Source of the DNA: Nitrospira lenta
GTDB taxonomy: Bacteria; Nitrospirota; Nitrospiria; Nitrospirales; Nitrospiraceae
Reading direction: 5' to 3'
Length of the DNA: 46,159 bases
NCBI GenBank assembly: GCA_945865525.1
Contig: CAMBDY010000016.1
Location: 1 to 46,159 of the forward strand
Shown in pieces: positions 17,061-25,339 of the stretch. A program made the translations under genes and the position numbers. How positions within the stretch are numbered: position 1 is the stretch's first letter; each line of letters begins with the position of its first letter. The notes below the pieces were generated by a model. The model saw nothing but the letters and a program-made list of their open reading frames with translations. It had not been told where the DNA came from and made no database searches.

Positions 17061-17926
17061 AGTTGTTGATGCGCAACCGATCGGCGCGCAACGCTGGGTC
17101 GCGGCTGAATCAGTGGAAGGGCGCGCGTGCCAGTCAGGCTGCCGATGAACGGCAGCAGGTGCAGCGTGAAAAACTGTTCGCGTGGGGCCGCCGGGCGTTG
17201 CGGATGGGACAAGGCATTGTCGGTCTGGCGGCACTGGCATGGGGATTGGCCTTTGCGGCCGGAGAAATGGGGCCAGTGCTCCAGAAGTGGTTGGAAATCC
17301 AGTCGGTCACGGTGGAGGGGATTCATCATGTGACGAAGCCGGAAGTGGAGGCGTTGCTAGCCTTAAAACCCGGTGTGGGGCTCCATCAAGTCAGCGTTAC
17401 CTTTCTGGCTGAGCGTGTGAGAACGCATTTCTGGATCAAAGAGGCCGTGGTTGAACGCAGGCTACCGCATGTGCTGCATGTGACCATCTTGGAGCGCACG
17501 CCGGCTGCGATTATTCGCACGGACGTCGATCATTGGCTAAGTGATGAGACTGGACACCTCCTAGCTAAGTTGGGCAGCCAGGAGGATCTCACGCTCCCTC
17601 TCTTGGTCGGACTGGAATCGAAGGCCCTGCTGCTGGGGGATCCGCGCGCCCGCAATGCGGTGCAGTCTGGAGTCGTCCTGGCCAAGCTGATCGCCAGTAC
17701 GATCGAGGGGCGAGTCGAAGTGGATCTCGCGAATTTGTCGAATGTGGTGGTGTCGACCGACAGGGCGCGCTTTCAGTTTGGTAACGACTCCTTGATCGGT
17801 CAGTGGGAGCGGTTCCAGAAACTGAAGCCATTGTTCAGGGCTGTGGCCTTTGATGGGCGGAAGCACGAGGCAAGCGAGATTGATTTGCGTTACGACAACC
17901 GAGTCATTGTGCGTGAAAGGGGGTGA
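17057..17926 (+). CDS. ftsQ: Cell division protein FtsQ
   Basis: A 289-residue bitopic protein with a basic cytoplasmic tail (about 45 residues), one membrane helix (about 51-69, GIVGLAALAWGLAF) and a periplasmic POTRA domain (VTVEGIHHVTKPEVEALL) followed by the beta domain with ERTPAAIIR. It scaffolds FtsL/FtsB and activates FtsW-FtsI. ATG 17057 is used because it overlaps the ddl stop; upstream in-frame starts would run into ddl. The stop overlaps the ftsA GTG start. The sequence is divergent, as is usual in this family; position and topology support the call. Confidence 0.9.
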   Translation: MKLLMRNRSARNAGSRLNQWKGARASQAADERQQVQREKLFAWGRRALRMGQGIVGLAALAWGLAFAAGEMGPVLQKWLEIQSVTVEGIHHVTKPEVEALLALKPGVGLHQVSVTFLAERVRTHFWIKEAVVERRLPHVLHVTILERTPAAIIRTDVDHWLSDETGHLLAKLGSQEDLTLPLLVGLESKALLLGDPRARNAVQSGVVLAKLIASTIEGRVEVDLANLSNVVVSTDRARFQFGNDSLIGQWERFQKLKPLFRAVAFDGRKHEASEIDLRYDNRVIVRERG

Positions 17927-19167
17927 GGGCTGTGCCGAAGCGTGATCAGATTCTTGTGGGGTTGGATATCGGGACCACGAAGATCTGCGCCATAGTTTCG
18001 GAGGTGACAGATGAGGGGATCCTCAACATTATCGGGGTCGGAACCTCTCCGTCTCGTGGTCTCCGTAAAGGCGTCGTGGTTGATATCGAGAGTACCGTTG
18101 AATCGATCAAGAAAGCGGTCGAGGAAGCGGAGCTCATGGCGGCGGTTCAGATCAATTCCGTCTATACAGGGATTGCGGGCAGTCACATCTCCGCGGAGAA
18201 TTGTAAGGGCGTGGTAGTGCTCAAGAAGTCGGAGGTGACGCGCGAGGATATCCAGCGAGCCATCGAGAGCGCCCGCACGCTGGCGGTTATTCCTCACGAA
18301 CGGCGGATACTTCATGTCCTCCCACGCGAATTCACGGTGGACGGGCAAGAGGGCGTACGGGAACCTTTGGGGCTCTCTGGCAACCGCCTTGAGGTTAACG
18401 TGCATGTGATTACCGGCGCCGTGACCTCCGCGCAGAATATCATCAAGTGTGTCAATCGTGCGGGGTTAGATGTCGTGGATATCGTGCTGCAGCCCTTGGC
18501 CTCCAGTGAAGCGGTGTTGACCCTGGAAGAGCGGGAGCTGGGCGTCGTCATGATCGATCTTGGCGGCGGAACGACCGATCTCGCGATTTTTCTCGATGGG
18601 AGTATCCGGCATTCGGCCGTGCTGCCGATCGGCGGGCAGAATTTGACAAAGGATCTCGCGATCGGGTTGCTGACCACGCAGACCGAGGCGGAGAAGATTA
18701 AGCTACAGCATGGGATTGCCCGGACCGAATTAGTACAGAGTCATGAAACAGTGGAAGTGCCGTTGGTCGGAGACCGCCCTGCTAGGATGTTTTCGCGCCG
18801 CGATGTGGCCGAGATTCTTGAGCCGCGGGTTGAAGAAATATTCGACCTGGTCCGTCGGGAAATTACGCGAGTTGGCTACGAGGGCATATTGGGAGCGGGG
18901 GTGGTGATTACCGGGGGCACGTCGCTGCTGGAAGGGATGCCTGATGCGGCAGAAAAGGTCTTGAACCTTCCCGCCCGTCGTGGCGCGCCATCTGGGATTA
19001 ACGGCCTGCCCGAGATCGCCGGTAATCCCATGTATGCCACGGGAGTTGGTCTGCTGCTCCATGCCAGGCACCATGCTCAGGAGATGGCCACGACGGGGGT
19101 GCGCGGTAGACGGCCATTGAGTAAGGCGTTCGATCGAATGAAGTCTTGGATGTCCGAGTTCTTTTAA
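17923..19167 (+). CDS. ftsA: Cell division protein FtsA
   Basis: FtsA is the actin-like protein that tethers FtsZ to the membrane. The 414-residue product has the phosphate-1 motif GLDIGTTKICAIVSEV, the SHV-like ISAENCKGVVVL region, VIDLGGGTTDLAIF (phosphate 2), the adenosine motif GVVITGGTSLLEG and a C-terminal amphipathic helix (FDRMKSWMSEFF) that fits the membrane-targeting sequence. GTG 17923 overlaps the ftsQ stop; GTG at 17932 is an alternative start. A 54-base gap precedes ftsZ, with its own good ribosome-binding site. Confidence 0.96.
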   Translation: MRAVPKRDQILVGLDIGTTKICAIVSEVTDEGILNIIGVGTSPSRGLRKGVVVDIESTVESIKKAVEEAELMAAVQINSVYTGIAGSHISAENCKGVVVLKKSEVTREDIQRAIESARTLAVIPHERRILHVLPREFTVDGQEGVREPLGLSGNRLEVNVHVITGAVTSAQNIIKCVNRAGLDVVDIVLQPLASSEAVLTLEERELGVVMIDLGGGTTDLAIFLDGSIRHSAVLPIGGQNLTKDLAIGLLTTQTEAEKIKLQHGIARTELVQSHETVEVPLVGDRPARMFSRRDVAEILEPRVEEIFDLVRREITRVGYEGILGAGVVITGGTSLLEGMPDAAEKVLNLPARRGAPSGINGLPEIAGNPMYATGVGLLLHARHHAQEMATTGVRGRRPLSKAFDRMKSWMSEFF

Positions 19168-19221
19168 CTGTGAGGCCAGAAGGCAGGCCGTTCCACGTAT
19201 TTTACCAAGGGAGGTGTCTCA

Positions 19222-20421
19222 ATGTTTTCATTTGAAGAGGATGTGGTCTCCCCTGTCAGGATTAAAGTGATCGGTGTTGGTGGCGCCGGCTGTAACGCCA
19301 TCAATACGATGATCCTGTCCGGATTGGCACGGGTCGATTTCATTGCGGCGAATACTGATCTGCAGGCGTTGGACCGGTCGCGGGCATCCTACAAGATACA
19401 ACTGGGTCCCGATCGGACTAGGGGACTCGGGGCTGGGGCGAAGCCGGAAGTCGGAAAAGACTCGGCACTGGAAAGCAAAGATCAGATCCGAGAATGTCTC
19501 ACGGGCGCTGATATGGTGTTCGTGACTGCAGGCATGGGCGGTGGGACTGGGACCGGTGCGGCGCCGATCGTGGCGAGCATCGCCCGCGAACTTGGGATCT
19601 TGACAGTCGGGGTCGTGACGAAGCCGTTTACCTACGAAGGGCACCGCCGGATGCTTCATGCAGATGAAGGGATTCGCGACCTTCGTCGCCATGTGGATAC
19701 TTTACTCGTAATCCCGAATCAGCGGTTGCTGGGCATCGTGGATAAATCCACACCGCTACTCGAAGCCTTTAAGGTGGCCGATGACGTTCTCCGCCAGGCG
19801 GTTCAGGGAATCGCCGATGTGATCACGACGACGGGTCATGTGAACGTGGACTTTGCTGATGTGCGCACCGTGATGTCTCATACGGGGCGTGCCGTCATGG
19901 GCATGGGTGTCGCGCGTGGGACAAATCGGGGGATTGAAGCGGCGCAGAAAGCGATCTGCAGTCCCTTATTGGAAGAAGGTAGTGTCGAGGGCGCGCGTGG
20001 GGTGTTGCTGAACATCACCGGTGGATCGAACATGTCGTTGCATGAGATCGAGCAAGCGGCCATGATCGTCCAGCAGACGGCCGATCCGGAGGCTAATATC
20101 ATCGTCGGGCAGGTGATCAATCCCGATATGGGCGATGATCTGGTTGTGACGGTGATTGCCACAGGGTTTGAACGGGAAGAGTTGCCCACGCCGAGATCTG
20201 GGATTATGGCGCGGGGGGTACGCACCGGGCAGCAAGTTATGACTACTACCGGTGCGCAGACGGGTGAGCGGAGTTCTGACCGGACGAGCAAAGAGGGTGA
20301 CCGCTCGACATTTTTTGAGGAGATCACCGATTCGCGGGATTCGATAGAGCGAGTCGGGGTGCCGGTGCCGGCGGACGATAAGTGGGATGTCCCCACGTTT
20401 TTGCGGAAGCGGGTTGATTAA
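19222..20421 (+). CDS. ftsZ: Cell division protein FtsZ
   Basis: FtsZ is the tubulin-like GTPase that forms the Z ring. The 399-residue protein contains [13 protein letters not shown], the tubulin signature GGGTGTG at residues 106-112, and the T7 synergy loop with Asn208, Asp210 and Asp213 (NVDFADV). A variable linker of about 60 residues follows, and the conserved tail ends [15 protein letters not shown], which fits the peptide bound by FtsA/ZipA-type partners. GGGAGGTG precedes ATG 19222 by about 7 bases. Compared with the overlapping genes upstream, this gene has independent translation initiation, consistent with the high FtsZ demand. Confidence 0.98.
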   Translation: MFSFEEDVVSPVRIKVIGVGGAGCNAINTMILSGLARVDFIAANTDLQALDRSRASYKIQLGPDRTRGLGAGAKPEVGKDSALESKDQIRECLTGADMVFVTAGMGGGTGTGAAPIVASIARELGILTVGVVTKPFTYEGHRRMLHADEGIRDLRRHVDTLLVIPNQRLLGIVDKSTPLLEAFKVADDVLRQAVQGIADVITTTGHVNVDFADVRTVMSHTGRAVMGMGVARGTNRGIEAAQKAICSPLLEEGSVEGARGVLLNITGGSNMSLHEIEQAAMIVQQTADPEANIIVGQVINPDMGDDLVVTVIATGFEREELPTPRSGIMARGVRTGQQVMTTTGAQTGERSSDRTSKEGDRSTFFEEITDSRDSIERVGVPVPADDKWDVPTFLRKRVD

Positions 20422-20462
20422 ACCGACCGGTTTCCCTCAAGGGTGAGTCGTGTGAGTGGAAT

Positions 20463-21203
20463 ATGTCCATGAATGCCGCGGTCATTACAGTACCTGCGTT
20501 TGCGTCCACGCGTGACGGCGTCCGGCATTTTTTTGGCACGCGCCGCCATGCGGACCTGGAGAGCCTCGTGGCCGGCGTGCCTGCCCGTCAGTCTGGGGCG
20601 AAGGGGCGCGGCTGGCTGTTGTCCGTCAAGCAAGTGCACGGGACCGATGCGTTGGTGGTGGATCGGCCGCTAACCGACTCCGACCAGTTTCTCGGTGGGT
20701 GGGATGCGTTGGTGACCAACCAGCCTGGCGTGACGGTGGCGGTGCGCACGGCTGATTGTGTTCCAGTGCTTGTGCATGATCCGCACCAGCGTGTGGTGGC
20801 GGCGATTCATGCAGGTTGGCGTGGCGCTGTCGCGGGGATTGTTTTGAAGACGATCGCATTGATGGCGGCTCGGTTCGGTTCGGTGAGCGCGGATCTGCGG
20901 ATCAGTATTGGCCCCTCCGCCGGCCCCTGTTGTTATGAAGTGGATGAGCCGGTTCTTGAACAGCTGCGAGCGCGATTGCCTGAGTGGGAGTTGGTGCTAC
21001 GGGACTATCAGGGGCAGCAGGCGCGATTGGATCTCAAGGCCCTGATCCGTCGGCAAGTGGAGAGAGCGGGGGTGTCTGCTCCCTCTGTCTCGTCGGTGAA
21101 TCTCTGTACGATCTGCCAGGGGGAGCTCTTCTATTCCTACCGGCGGGAAGGCCGGGTAAAGGGGACGATGGTCAGCGGTATTACGCTGGTGCCTAGTAAG
21201 TAG
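20463..21203 (+). CDS. pgeF: Peptidoglycan editing factor PgeF (YfiH/YlmD family)
   Basis: A 246-residue protein of the purine nucleoside phosphorylase YfiH/LACC1 family. PgeF in other bacteria removes MurNAc-L-Ser errors from peptidoglycan precursors, and members also act on purine nucleosides. Markers are SVKQVHGTDALVV, TADCVPVLVHDP, AAIHAGWRGAVAGI with the metal-binding His, SAGPCCYEVDEPV and NLCTICQGELFYSYRREG. It lies 41 bases downstream of ftsZ in the same direction, so an envelope-linked role is supported by context. The ATG at 20463 is followed in frame by another ATG (20469), either of which could be used. Confidence 0.88.
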   Translation: MSMNAAVITVPAFASTRDGVRHFFGTRRHADLESLVAGVPARQSGAKGRGWLLSVKQVHGTDALVVDRPLTDSDQFLGGWDALVTNQPGVTVAVRTADCVPVLVHDPHQRVVAAIHAGWRGAVAGIVLKTIALMAARFGSVSADLRISIGPSAGPCCYEVDEPVLEQLRARLPEWELVLRDYQGQQARLDLKALIRRQVERAGVSAPSVSSVNLCTICQGELFYSYRREGRVKGTMVSGITLVPSK

Positions 21204-21221
21204 CCGATAGCTGCGCCTGCG

Positions 21222-21251
21222 CTGACATTTGACTGGCAGTTTGGGTAGAAT
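21222..21251 (+). promoter_or_regulatory. Candidate promoter upstream of the YggS-family gene
   Basis: CTGACA (21222-21227) and TAGAAT (21246-21251) each match five of six consensus bases and are 18 bases apart. They lie in the 98-base gap after pgeF and would allow the yggS-proC-yggT-divIVA group to be transcribed apart from the dcw operon. Confidence 0.5.
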
Positions 21252-21301
21252 ACGAGAAGCTTTTTACAAAACAGGAATTCAGCGGTGGCTGATCAAATGC
21301 A

Positions 21302-22012
21302 ATGGATTTACGGTCAGGCGGGACAATTAGTGAGAATGTTCGGAACGTGTTTGAGCAGATCCGGCATGCGATGCAGCAATCCGGAAGGCCCGAAGGGACT
21401 GTGCGCGTCGTCGCAGCGACGAAATCGGCAGGGCTAGAGCAGATTCGTGAGGGCCTCGCCGCAGGGTTGACGATCCTTGGTGAGAACCGCCTCCAGGAGG
21501 CGCTTCCCAAAATCGAGGCGTTACGAGGATTACCGATCCACTGGCATTTTATCGGTCATTTACAGCGGCGCAAGGCTCGGTTGGTTGTGGGAGCTTTCGA
21601 CCTGATTCACTCGGTTGATAGTCTCGAGCTAGCGGAGGAGATCAACAAGCGGGCGCAGGAGGTAGGGATTAGGCAAGCGGTGTTGCTGGAAGTGAATCTT
21701 GCAGGGGAGCCGACGAAGTCTGGTTTTCAGCCAGACGAACTTGCACGGCTGTTGCCGCAAGTGGGGACCCTGCCCCATCTGGACGTGAGGGGGCTCATGG
21801 CGATTCCTCCTCCGGTCAGCGATCCCGAACAGGCTCGGCCCTCCTTTCGTCGCCTGCGGGAGTTGGCCGAGCGCCTCTCTCGTCAAGGGATCAGCACCGT
21901 CTCGCTGAAGGAACTGTCGATGGGTATGTCGAGCGATTATCCCGTGGCAGTTGAAGAGGGTGCGACGATGGTTCGGGTTGGTACGGCGATATTTGGAGCA
22001 AGGCATGGCTAA
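21302..22012 (+). CDS. yggS: YggS/PLPBP family pyridoxal phosphate-binding protein
   Basis: A 236-residue single-domain PLP protein that folds as a TIM barrel like the N-terminal part of alanine racemase. Homologues keep PLP homeostasis and have no established enzymatic reaction. The PLP Lys lies in VVAATKSAGLEQI (about residue 40). GENRLQEALPKIEAL, WHFIGHLQRRKARLV, HSVDSLELAEEI and ELSMGMSSDYPVAVEEGATMVRVGTAIFG (shown in parts here by their first residues) are family blocks. It sits directly before proC, separated from it by an 8-base overlap, which is the conserved order yggS-proC-yggT. Confidence 0.92.
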   Translation: MDLRSGGTISENVRNVFEQIRHAMQQSGRPEGTVRVVAATKSAGLEQIREGLAAGLTILGENRLQEALPKIEALRGLPIHWHFIGHLQRRKARLVVGAFDLIHSVDSLELAEEINKRAQEVGIRQAVLLEVNLAGEPTKSGFQPDELARLLPQVGTLPHLDVRGLMAIPPPVSDPEQARPSFRRLRELAERLSRQGISTVSLKELSMGMSSDYPVAVEEGATMVRVGTAIFGARHG

Positions 22013-22823
22013 TTCCACGATTACCAACAAGATCGCATTTATCGGGGGAGGCCAGATGGCCGAGGCCCTGATCGGTGGTCTCCTTGCGGGCCAGCTCTGC
22101 TCGGCCGAGTCGATCTGGGCAACGGATCTCGTTGCTGCGCGCTGCCACCACTTGAAGGGCCAGTTCGGCATCCGGGTCGGCTCTGCGAACCGTGAAGCAA
22201 TCGCCTGGGCCGATGTGGTGGTCTTGGCGGTGAAGCCCCAGACACTTCCCGCTGTGTTAAGCGAGCTTGGCCCGGCTTTGGCCAAGGCACTGGTGATCTC
22301 GATTGTAGCTGGCGTGACGATCAAGACCATTGCGGCACAGATGGGCGGGACAATGAGGGTCGTGCGGGCCATGCCGAATACTCCGGCTTTGATTCGGGAG
22401 GGGATGACAGCTTTGACCTTGGGTAGTGCCATTTCTGAAGAGGATGGCCGATTGGCTCGGACGGTATTCGAAGCGGTCGGACGGGTCGTGCTGGTTGAGG
22501 AACGATTGATGGATGCGGTGACGGGATTGAGCGGCAGCGGCCCAGCCTATGTGTTTCTTGCCATTGAGGCGTTAGCTGACGGGGGCGTTCAGATGGGGCT
22601 CCCGCGGCAGACGGCCGAACTGCTGGCCGCCCAGACCGTGCTCGGGTCGGCTCGGTTGGTGTTAGAGTCAGGAGTACATCCTGCGCAACTCAAGGACCGA
22701 GTGGCCTCGCCAGGAGGTACCACTATTGCCGGGCTCTATCAACTTGAACAGGGGAGCTTCCGGGCGACGCTGATGGCGGCCGTCGAAGCGGCGACGATAC
22801 GGTCGAAGGAACTGGGAGACTGA
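22005..22823 (+). CDS. proC: Pyrroline-5-carboxylate reductase
   Basis: ProC reduces pyrroline-5-carboxylate to proline with NAD(P)H. From ATG 22005 it has 272 residues. The dinucleotide-binding start is IAFIGGGQMAEALIGGLL, followed by AVKPQTLPAVL, VRAMPNTPALIREGMTAL and the dimer/active-site helix GLSGSGPAYVFLAIEALADG, and ends with the SPGGTTIAGLYQLE motif. The frame is open 18 codons further upstream inside the YggS gene, but the chosen start overlaps its stop and matches the family N-terminus. Its stop overlaps the next start (TGATG). Confidence 0.95.
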   Translation: MANSTITNKIAFIGGGQMAEALIGGLLAGQLCSAESIWATDLVAARCHHLKGQFGIRVGSANREAIAWADVVVLAVKPQTLPAVLSELGPALAKALVISIVAGVTIKTIAAQMGGTMRVVRAMPNTPALIREGMTALTLGSAISEEDGRLARTVFEAVGRVVLVEERLMDAVTGLSGSGPAYVFLAIEALADGGVQMGLPRQTAELLAAQTVLGSARLVLESGVHPAQLKDRVASPGGTTIAGLYQLEQGSFRATLMAAVEAATIRSKELGD

Positions 22824-23119
22824 TGTTTGTTGCAGGTAATGTCATAACGGGGATTGCGACGATTCTCGATTATGTGTTGTGGCTCTATATGTGGGTGGTC
22901 ATCGCGCGAGCCCTGATCTCCTGGGTGAACCCGGACCCCTGGAATCCTATCGTGCAATTTCTCGATCGCGTGACCGAGCCGGTCTTGGCGCCGATTCGTG
23001 GATGGGTTGGCTGGCGCATGGGGATCGATTTATCGCCGATGATTGTGATTCTGATTATTACATTTTTGCAGATCGCAGTTGTGCAATCACTTAAGGAATT
23101 GGCCCTGAGGATGAATTGA
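22823..23119 (+). CDS. YggT family integral membrane protein
   Basis: A 98-residue hydrophobic protein with two or three predicted membrane helices (about 8-32, 70-90) and a central amphipathic part. The YggT pattern is seen in ISWVNPDPWNPIVQFLDRVTEP and VLAPIRGWVG. Homologues are linked genetically to osmotic tolerance, cell-division placement or chloroplast thylakoid organisation, but the molecular role is unknown. It overlaps proC by one base at TGATG and is followed by divIVA, so it belongs to the same operon. Confidence 0.88.
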   Translation: MFVAGNVITGIATILDYVLWLYMWVVIARALISWVNPDPWNPIVQFLDRVTEPVLAPIRGWVGWRMGIDLSPMIVILIITFLQIAVVQSLKELALRMN

Positions 23120-23138
23120 GATGACCAGGGAGGATGCC

Positions 23139-23651
23139 ATGGGAATCACACCGCTCGACATTCAGCAAATGGTTTTCAGGGTGGGTTTTCGGGGGTACGA
23201 CAAAGACGAGGTCAATCACTTCCTTGAAGAGGTGGCGCAGACGGTCGAATCGCTGAACCTGAGCGCTACGACCCAGCGAGAACGAATTCTGTTGCTGGAG
23301 CAACAGCTTGCCGAGCTGAAGCGGACGGAATCGACTCTGTCGAGTACGCTCCTGTCGGCGCAGACACTGGCGGATGATTTAAAGCGGAATGCGCAGCGTG
23401 AGGCGGACCTGATCGTCAAGGAGGCCGAGCTGAAGGCCGGCGAACTGATCCGTCAGGCTAGAGTCGAGTTGACGGATACGCAGCGAGACCTCTTAGCGCT
23501 CCAGAAACAGCGGCTCCTCATGGTCGAACGGTTGCGCGCGTCGCTGCGAATGTTCGAGCGGATGTTGGAAGTGGAAGAGCAGGAAGCGTTGCATGACGCC
23601 GCCCCTGCATCGACGAACAAGCTGGCGGGAGAGCGGAGACCGGCCTTGTGA
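23139..23651 (+). CDS. divIVA: DivIVA domain protein
   Basis: A 170-residue coiled-coil protein. The N-terminal membrane-curvature-sensing domain reads MGITPLDIQQMVFRVGFRGY followed by DKDEVNHFLEEV, matching DivIVA. The rest is a long coiled coil (about 35-150), rich in Leu, Glu, Arg and Gln. The start at 23139 is preferred because GGGAGG lies 6 bases upstream; an in-frame ATG at 23121 would bury that ribosome-binding site in the coding region. DivIVA in Gram-positive bacteria organises poles and septa. In a diderm of this type its role is not settled, but the location behind ftsZ, pgeF, yggS and yggT supports a role in growth or division. Confidence 0.9.
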   Translation: MGITPLDIQQMVFRVGFRGYDKDEVNHFLEEVAQTVESLNLSATTQRERILLLEQQLAELKRTESTLSSTLLSAQTLADDLKRNAQREADLIVKEAELKAGELIRQARVELTDTQRDLLALQKQRLLMVERLRASLRMFERMLEVEEQEALHDAAPASTNKLAGERRPAL

Positions 23652-23743
23652 TGAGCTTAATTAGGCCTCTCCCCTTCGCTGAGGCGTTCTTTATGTCCGT
23701 TGTGCCACCCGCCAACAGATTTCTCCACTGGTAACGAGTTGTC

Positions 23744-24874
23744 GTGCCTATGGCCACTCCGCAACATATTGTAGCGGCCTTGCAATCGGCCGCTGGTGAG
23801 GGGGTCTTCCCAGGCGCGCAATTAGCGGTGCGTTTGCGCGGTGAGATGCAATGTCTGCTGGTGGTGGGGCGATTGTCGTCGGAGCCTTCTGGCCCTCCCG
23901 TGCAAGTTTCCACTATCTATGACCTAGCCTCGCTCACGAAGCCGCTGGTGACGGTCACCTCGCTCTTGCTTCTGATTCAACGTGGAAAGGTTGCGCTCGA
24001 TGACTCCCTGCAACAGGTCTTTGTGGAGCTGGAAGGGACGCCGATCGGACAGGCCTCTGTGCGGGATATTCTGATCCACCGCTCAGGCTTGCCAGGCTGG
24101 AGGCCTTTATATGAGCGGCTTGAAGCGCGAGGCTTGGTTTCCGGAGGGGCCGACGGAAATCAGTCCATCAAGTCGGCAATGCTGGAGCTGATTCGTGACG
24201 AACCCTTGATTTACGAACGGGGCGCGCGAAGCCTCTACAGTGACCTTGGGTTTATCTTGTTGGGATTGCTGGTGGAGCGTCTCACGGGAATGGGCTTGGA
24301 CCGCTGGTGCGAAGCGGCCATTGCGAGACCGCTGGGGACTAACCCGCTGATATTTTGTCCCACAAAAGGGCATGGGCAATCCCCCATTGATCTATTAAGT
24401 ATTGCACCGACTGAATGGAGTGAGAGGCACCAGCGGCTGTTGCGCGGCGAGGTGCATGACGAAAATGCCGCGGCGATGGGCGGGGTTGCAGGGCATGCGG
24501 GCCTGTTTGGGACGACGGAGTCTGTGTTGGCTGTGTCAGGGGCCTGGCTCAGCGCCTATCACGGGAAAGAGTCGATGCTGGATGATGCATTGGTCCGGCA
24601 GTTTACGCTGCGCCAGAAATCAGCCTATCAATCCAGTTGGGCCTTGGGATGGGATACTCCGTCTGCCCCCTCCTCCTCCGGGTCCTACTTCTCCGAGCAG
24701 TCGTTCGGGCATCTCGGCTACACCGGGACGTCTCTGTGGATCGACCCGCTGTGCGAGTTGGAGGTGGTATTGCTCTCTAACCGTGTGCACCCTCATCGGA
24801 CGAACGAGAAGATTAAAGCTTTCCGCCCGCTTATTCATGATTTGATCTATCGCGAGTTTGTGGCGAGGGGATAG
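23744..24874 (+). CDS. Serine hydrolase, beta-lactamase/PBP4*-type (class C fold)
   Basis: A 376-residue protein of the serine beta-lactamase-like superfamily. The nucleophile motif SLTK has Ser63 and Lys66, the second motif is Tyr165-Ser166-Asp167 (YSD), and the third is HLG in FGHLGYTGTSLW. HRSGLPGW and GGVAGHAGLFGT are typical of the esterase EstB/PBP4*-like branch. No clear signal peptide is visible, so it may be cytoplasmic or the start may be wrong; GTG 23744 and ATG 23750 are both possible. Neighbouring division genes suggest a cell-wall substrate, but an esterase or amidase is equally possible. A 92-base gap separates it from divIVA. Confidence 0.8.
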   Translation: MPMATPQHIVAALQSAAGEGVFPGAQLAVRLRGEMQCLLVVGRLSSEPSGPPVQVSTIYDLASLTKPLVTVTSLLLLIQRGKVALDDSLQQVFVELEGTPIGQASVRDILIHRSGLPGWRPLYERLEARGLVSGGADGNQSIKSAMLELIRDEPLIYERGARSLYSDLGFILLGLLVERLTGMGLDRWCEAAIARPLGTNPLIFCPTKGHGQSPIDLLSIAPTEWSERHQRLLRGEVHDENAAAMGGVAGHAGLFGTTESVLAVSGAWLSAYHGKESMLDDALVRQFTLRQKSAYQSSWALGWDTPSAPSSSGSYFSEQSFGHLGYTGTSLWIDPLCELEVVLLSNRVHPHRTNEKIKAFRPLIHDLIYREFVARG

Positions 24875-24880
24875 TCGGGG

Positions 24881-25198
24881 TTACGCCTGGTCTTGATACT
24901 CGATCCAGGTTTCTTTTTCGGCGAGATACTTCGCGCCTTTGAAGTTGGGGCGGGTTCTCAGCTTGCTAAAGCCAAATCCCTGCATCACGTTGATGAGCTC
25001 CCTGACGGCTGCGCCGATGGTCTGATGCGAGTGCCCTTCGACCGTGAGGGCTTCATACATGGTCTTGGCGGCGTAGCCGGAGGGAGTCCGATTGACGAGG
25101 ACGGCACGATTGAAATACCGGTCGCTTGGATCGACTCCTTCAACCTGGTGTTTTTCGACGAGACCTTCTTTTTTAAAGAGCAGGGGAAGCGAACTCAT
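24881..25198 (-). CDS. Small conserved-looking protein of unknown function
   Basis: A 105-residue soluble protein, acidic and basic residues balanced, no membrane segment and no signal. I do not recognise a family. It contains LLFKKEGLVEKHQVEGVDPSD, an RAVLVNRTPSGYAAKTMYEA stretch (quoted in parts), HSHQTIGAAVREL and a C-terminal KGAKYLAEKETWIEYQDQA. The start at 25198 is chosen because a full GGAGGT lies 5 bases upstream; an ATG at 25210 exists in the same frame but would place that site inside the gene. It ends 6 bases after the convergent serine hydrolase. The gene has its own promoter candidate (25240-25268), shared intergenic space with pgsA. Confidence 0.65.
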   Translation of the reverse strand: MSSLPLLFKKEGLVEKHQVEGVDPSDRYFNRAVLVNRTPSGYAAKTMYEALTVEGHSHQTIGAAVRELINVMQGFGFSKLRTRPNFKGAKYLAEKETWIEYQDQA

Positions 25199-25239
25199 CA
25201 CGACCTCCATAACACGCCAGTGAAATGCCCAGAACCCCG

Positions 25240-25268
25240 ATTATAAGGAGAGGCCTTGCCGACCGCAA
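25240..25268 (-). promoter_or_regulatory. Candidate promoter of the small unknown gene (- strand)
   Basis: Read on the - strand, TTGCGG (25268-25263) and a perfect TATAAT (25245-25240) are 17 bases apart. The predicted start lies about 30-40 bases before the gene. The -35 boxes of this promoter and of the pgsA promoter are only 4 bases apart, back to back. Confidence 0.55.
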
Positions 25269-25272
25269 GCCG

Positions 25273-25301
25273 TTGACATCAACATAACGCACTCCTATTA
25301 T
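25273..25301 (+). promoter_or_regulatory. Candidate promoter of the pgsA-ispE operon
   Basis: TTGACA (25273-25278, perfect) and TATTAT (25296-25301, five of six) are 17 bases apart. The predicted start is about 30 bases before the pgsA ATG. Together with the - strand promoter beside it, this is a compact divergent promoter pair. Confidence 0.7.
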
Positions 25302-25339
25302 TCACCGCCCGCTACCGTAGAGGATATGCTTAGGAAAAT

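Noticed and set aside
21629-22432. 267-codon - strand frame across yggS and proC
   Set aside because: It is a mirror of two well-identified genes and shows no domain.
23664-23692. GCCTC/GAGGC stem followed by TTCTTT after divIVA
   Set aside because: The stem has only five pairs with an 11-base loop and a weak T-run; too poor to call a terminator.
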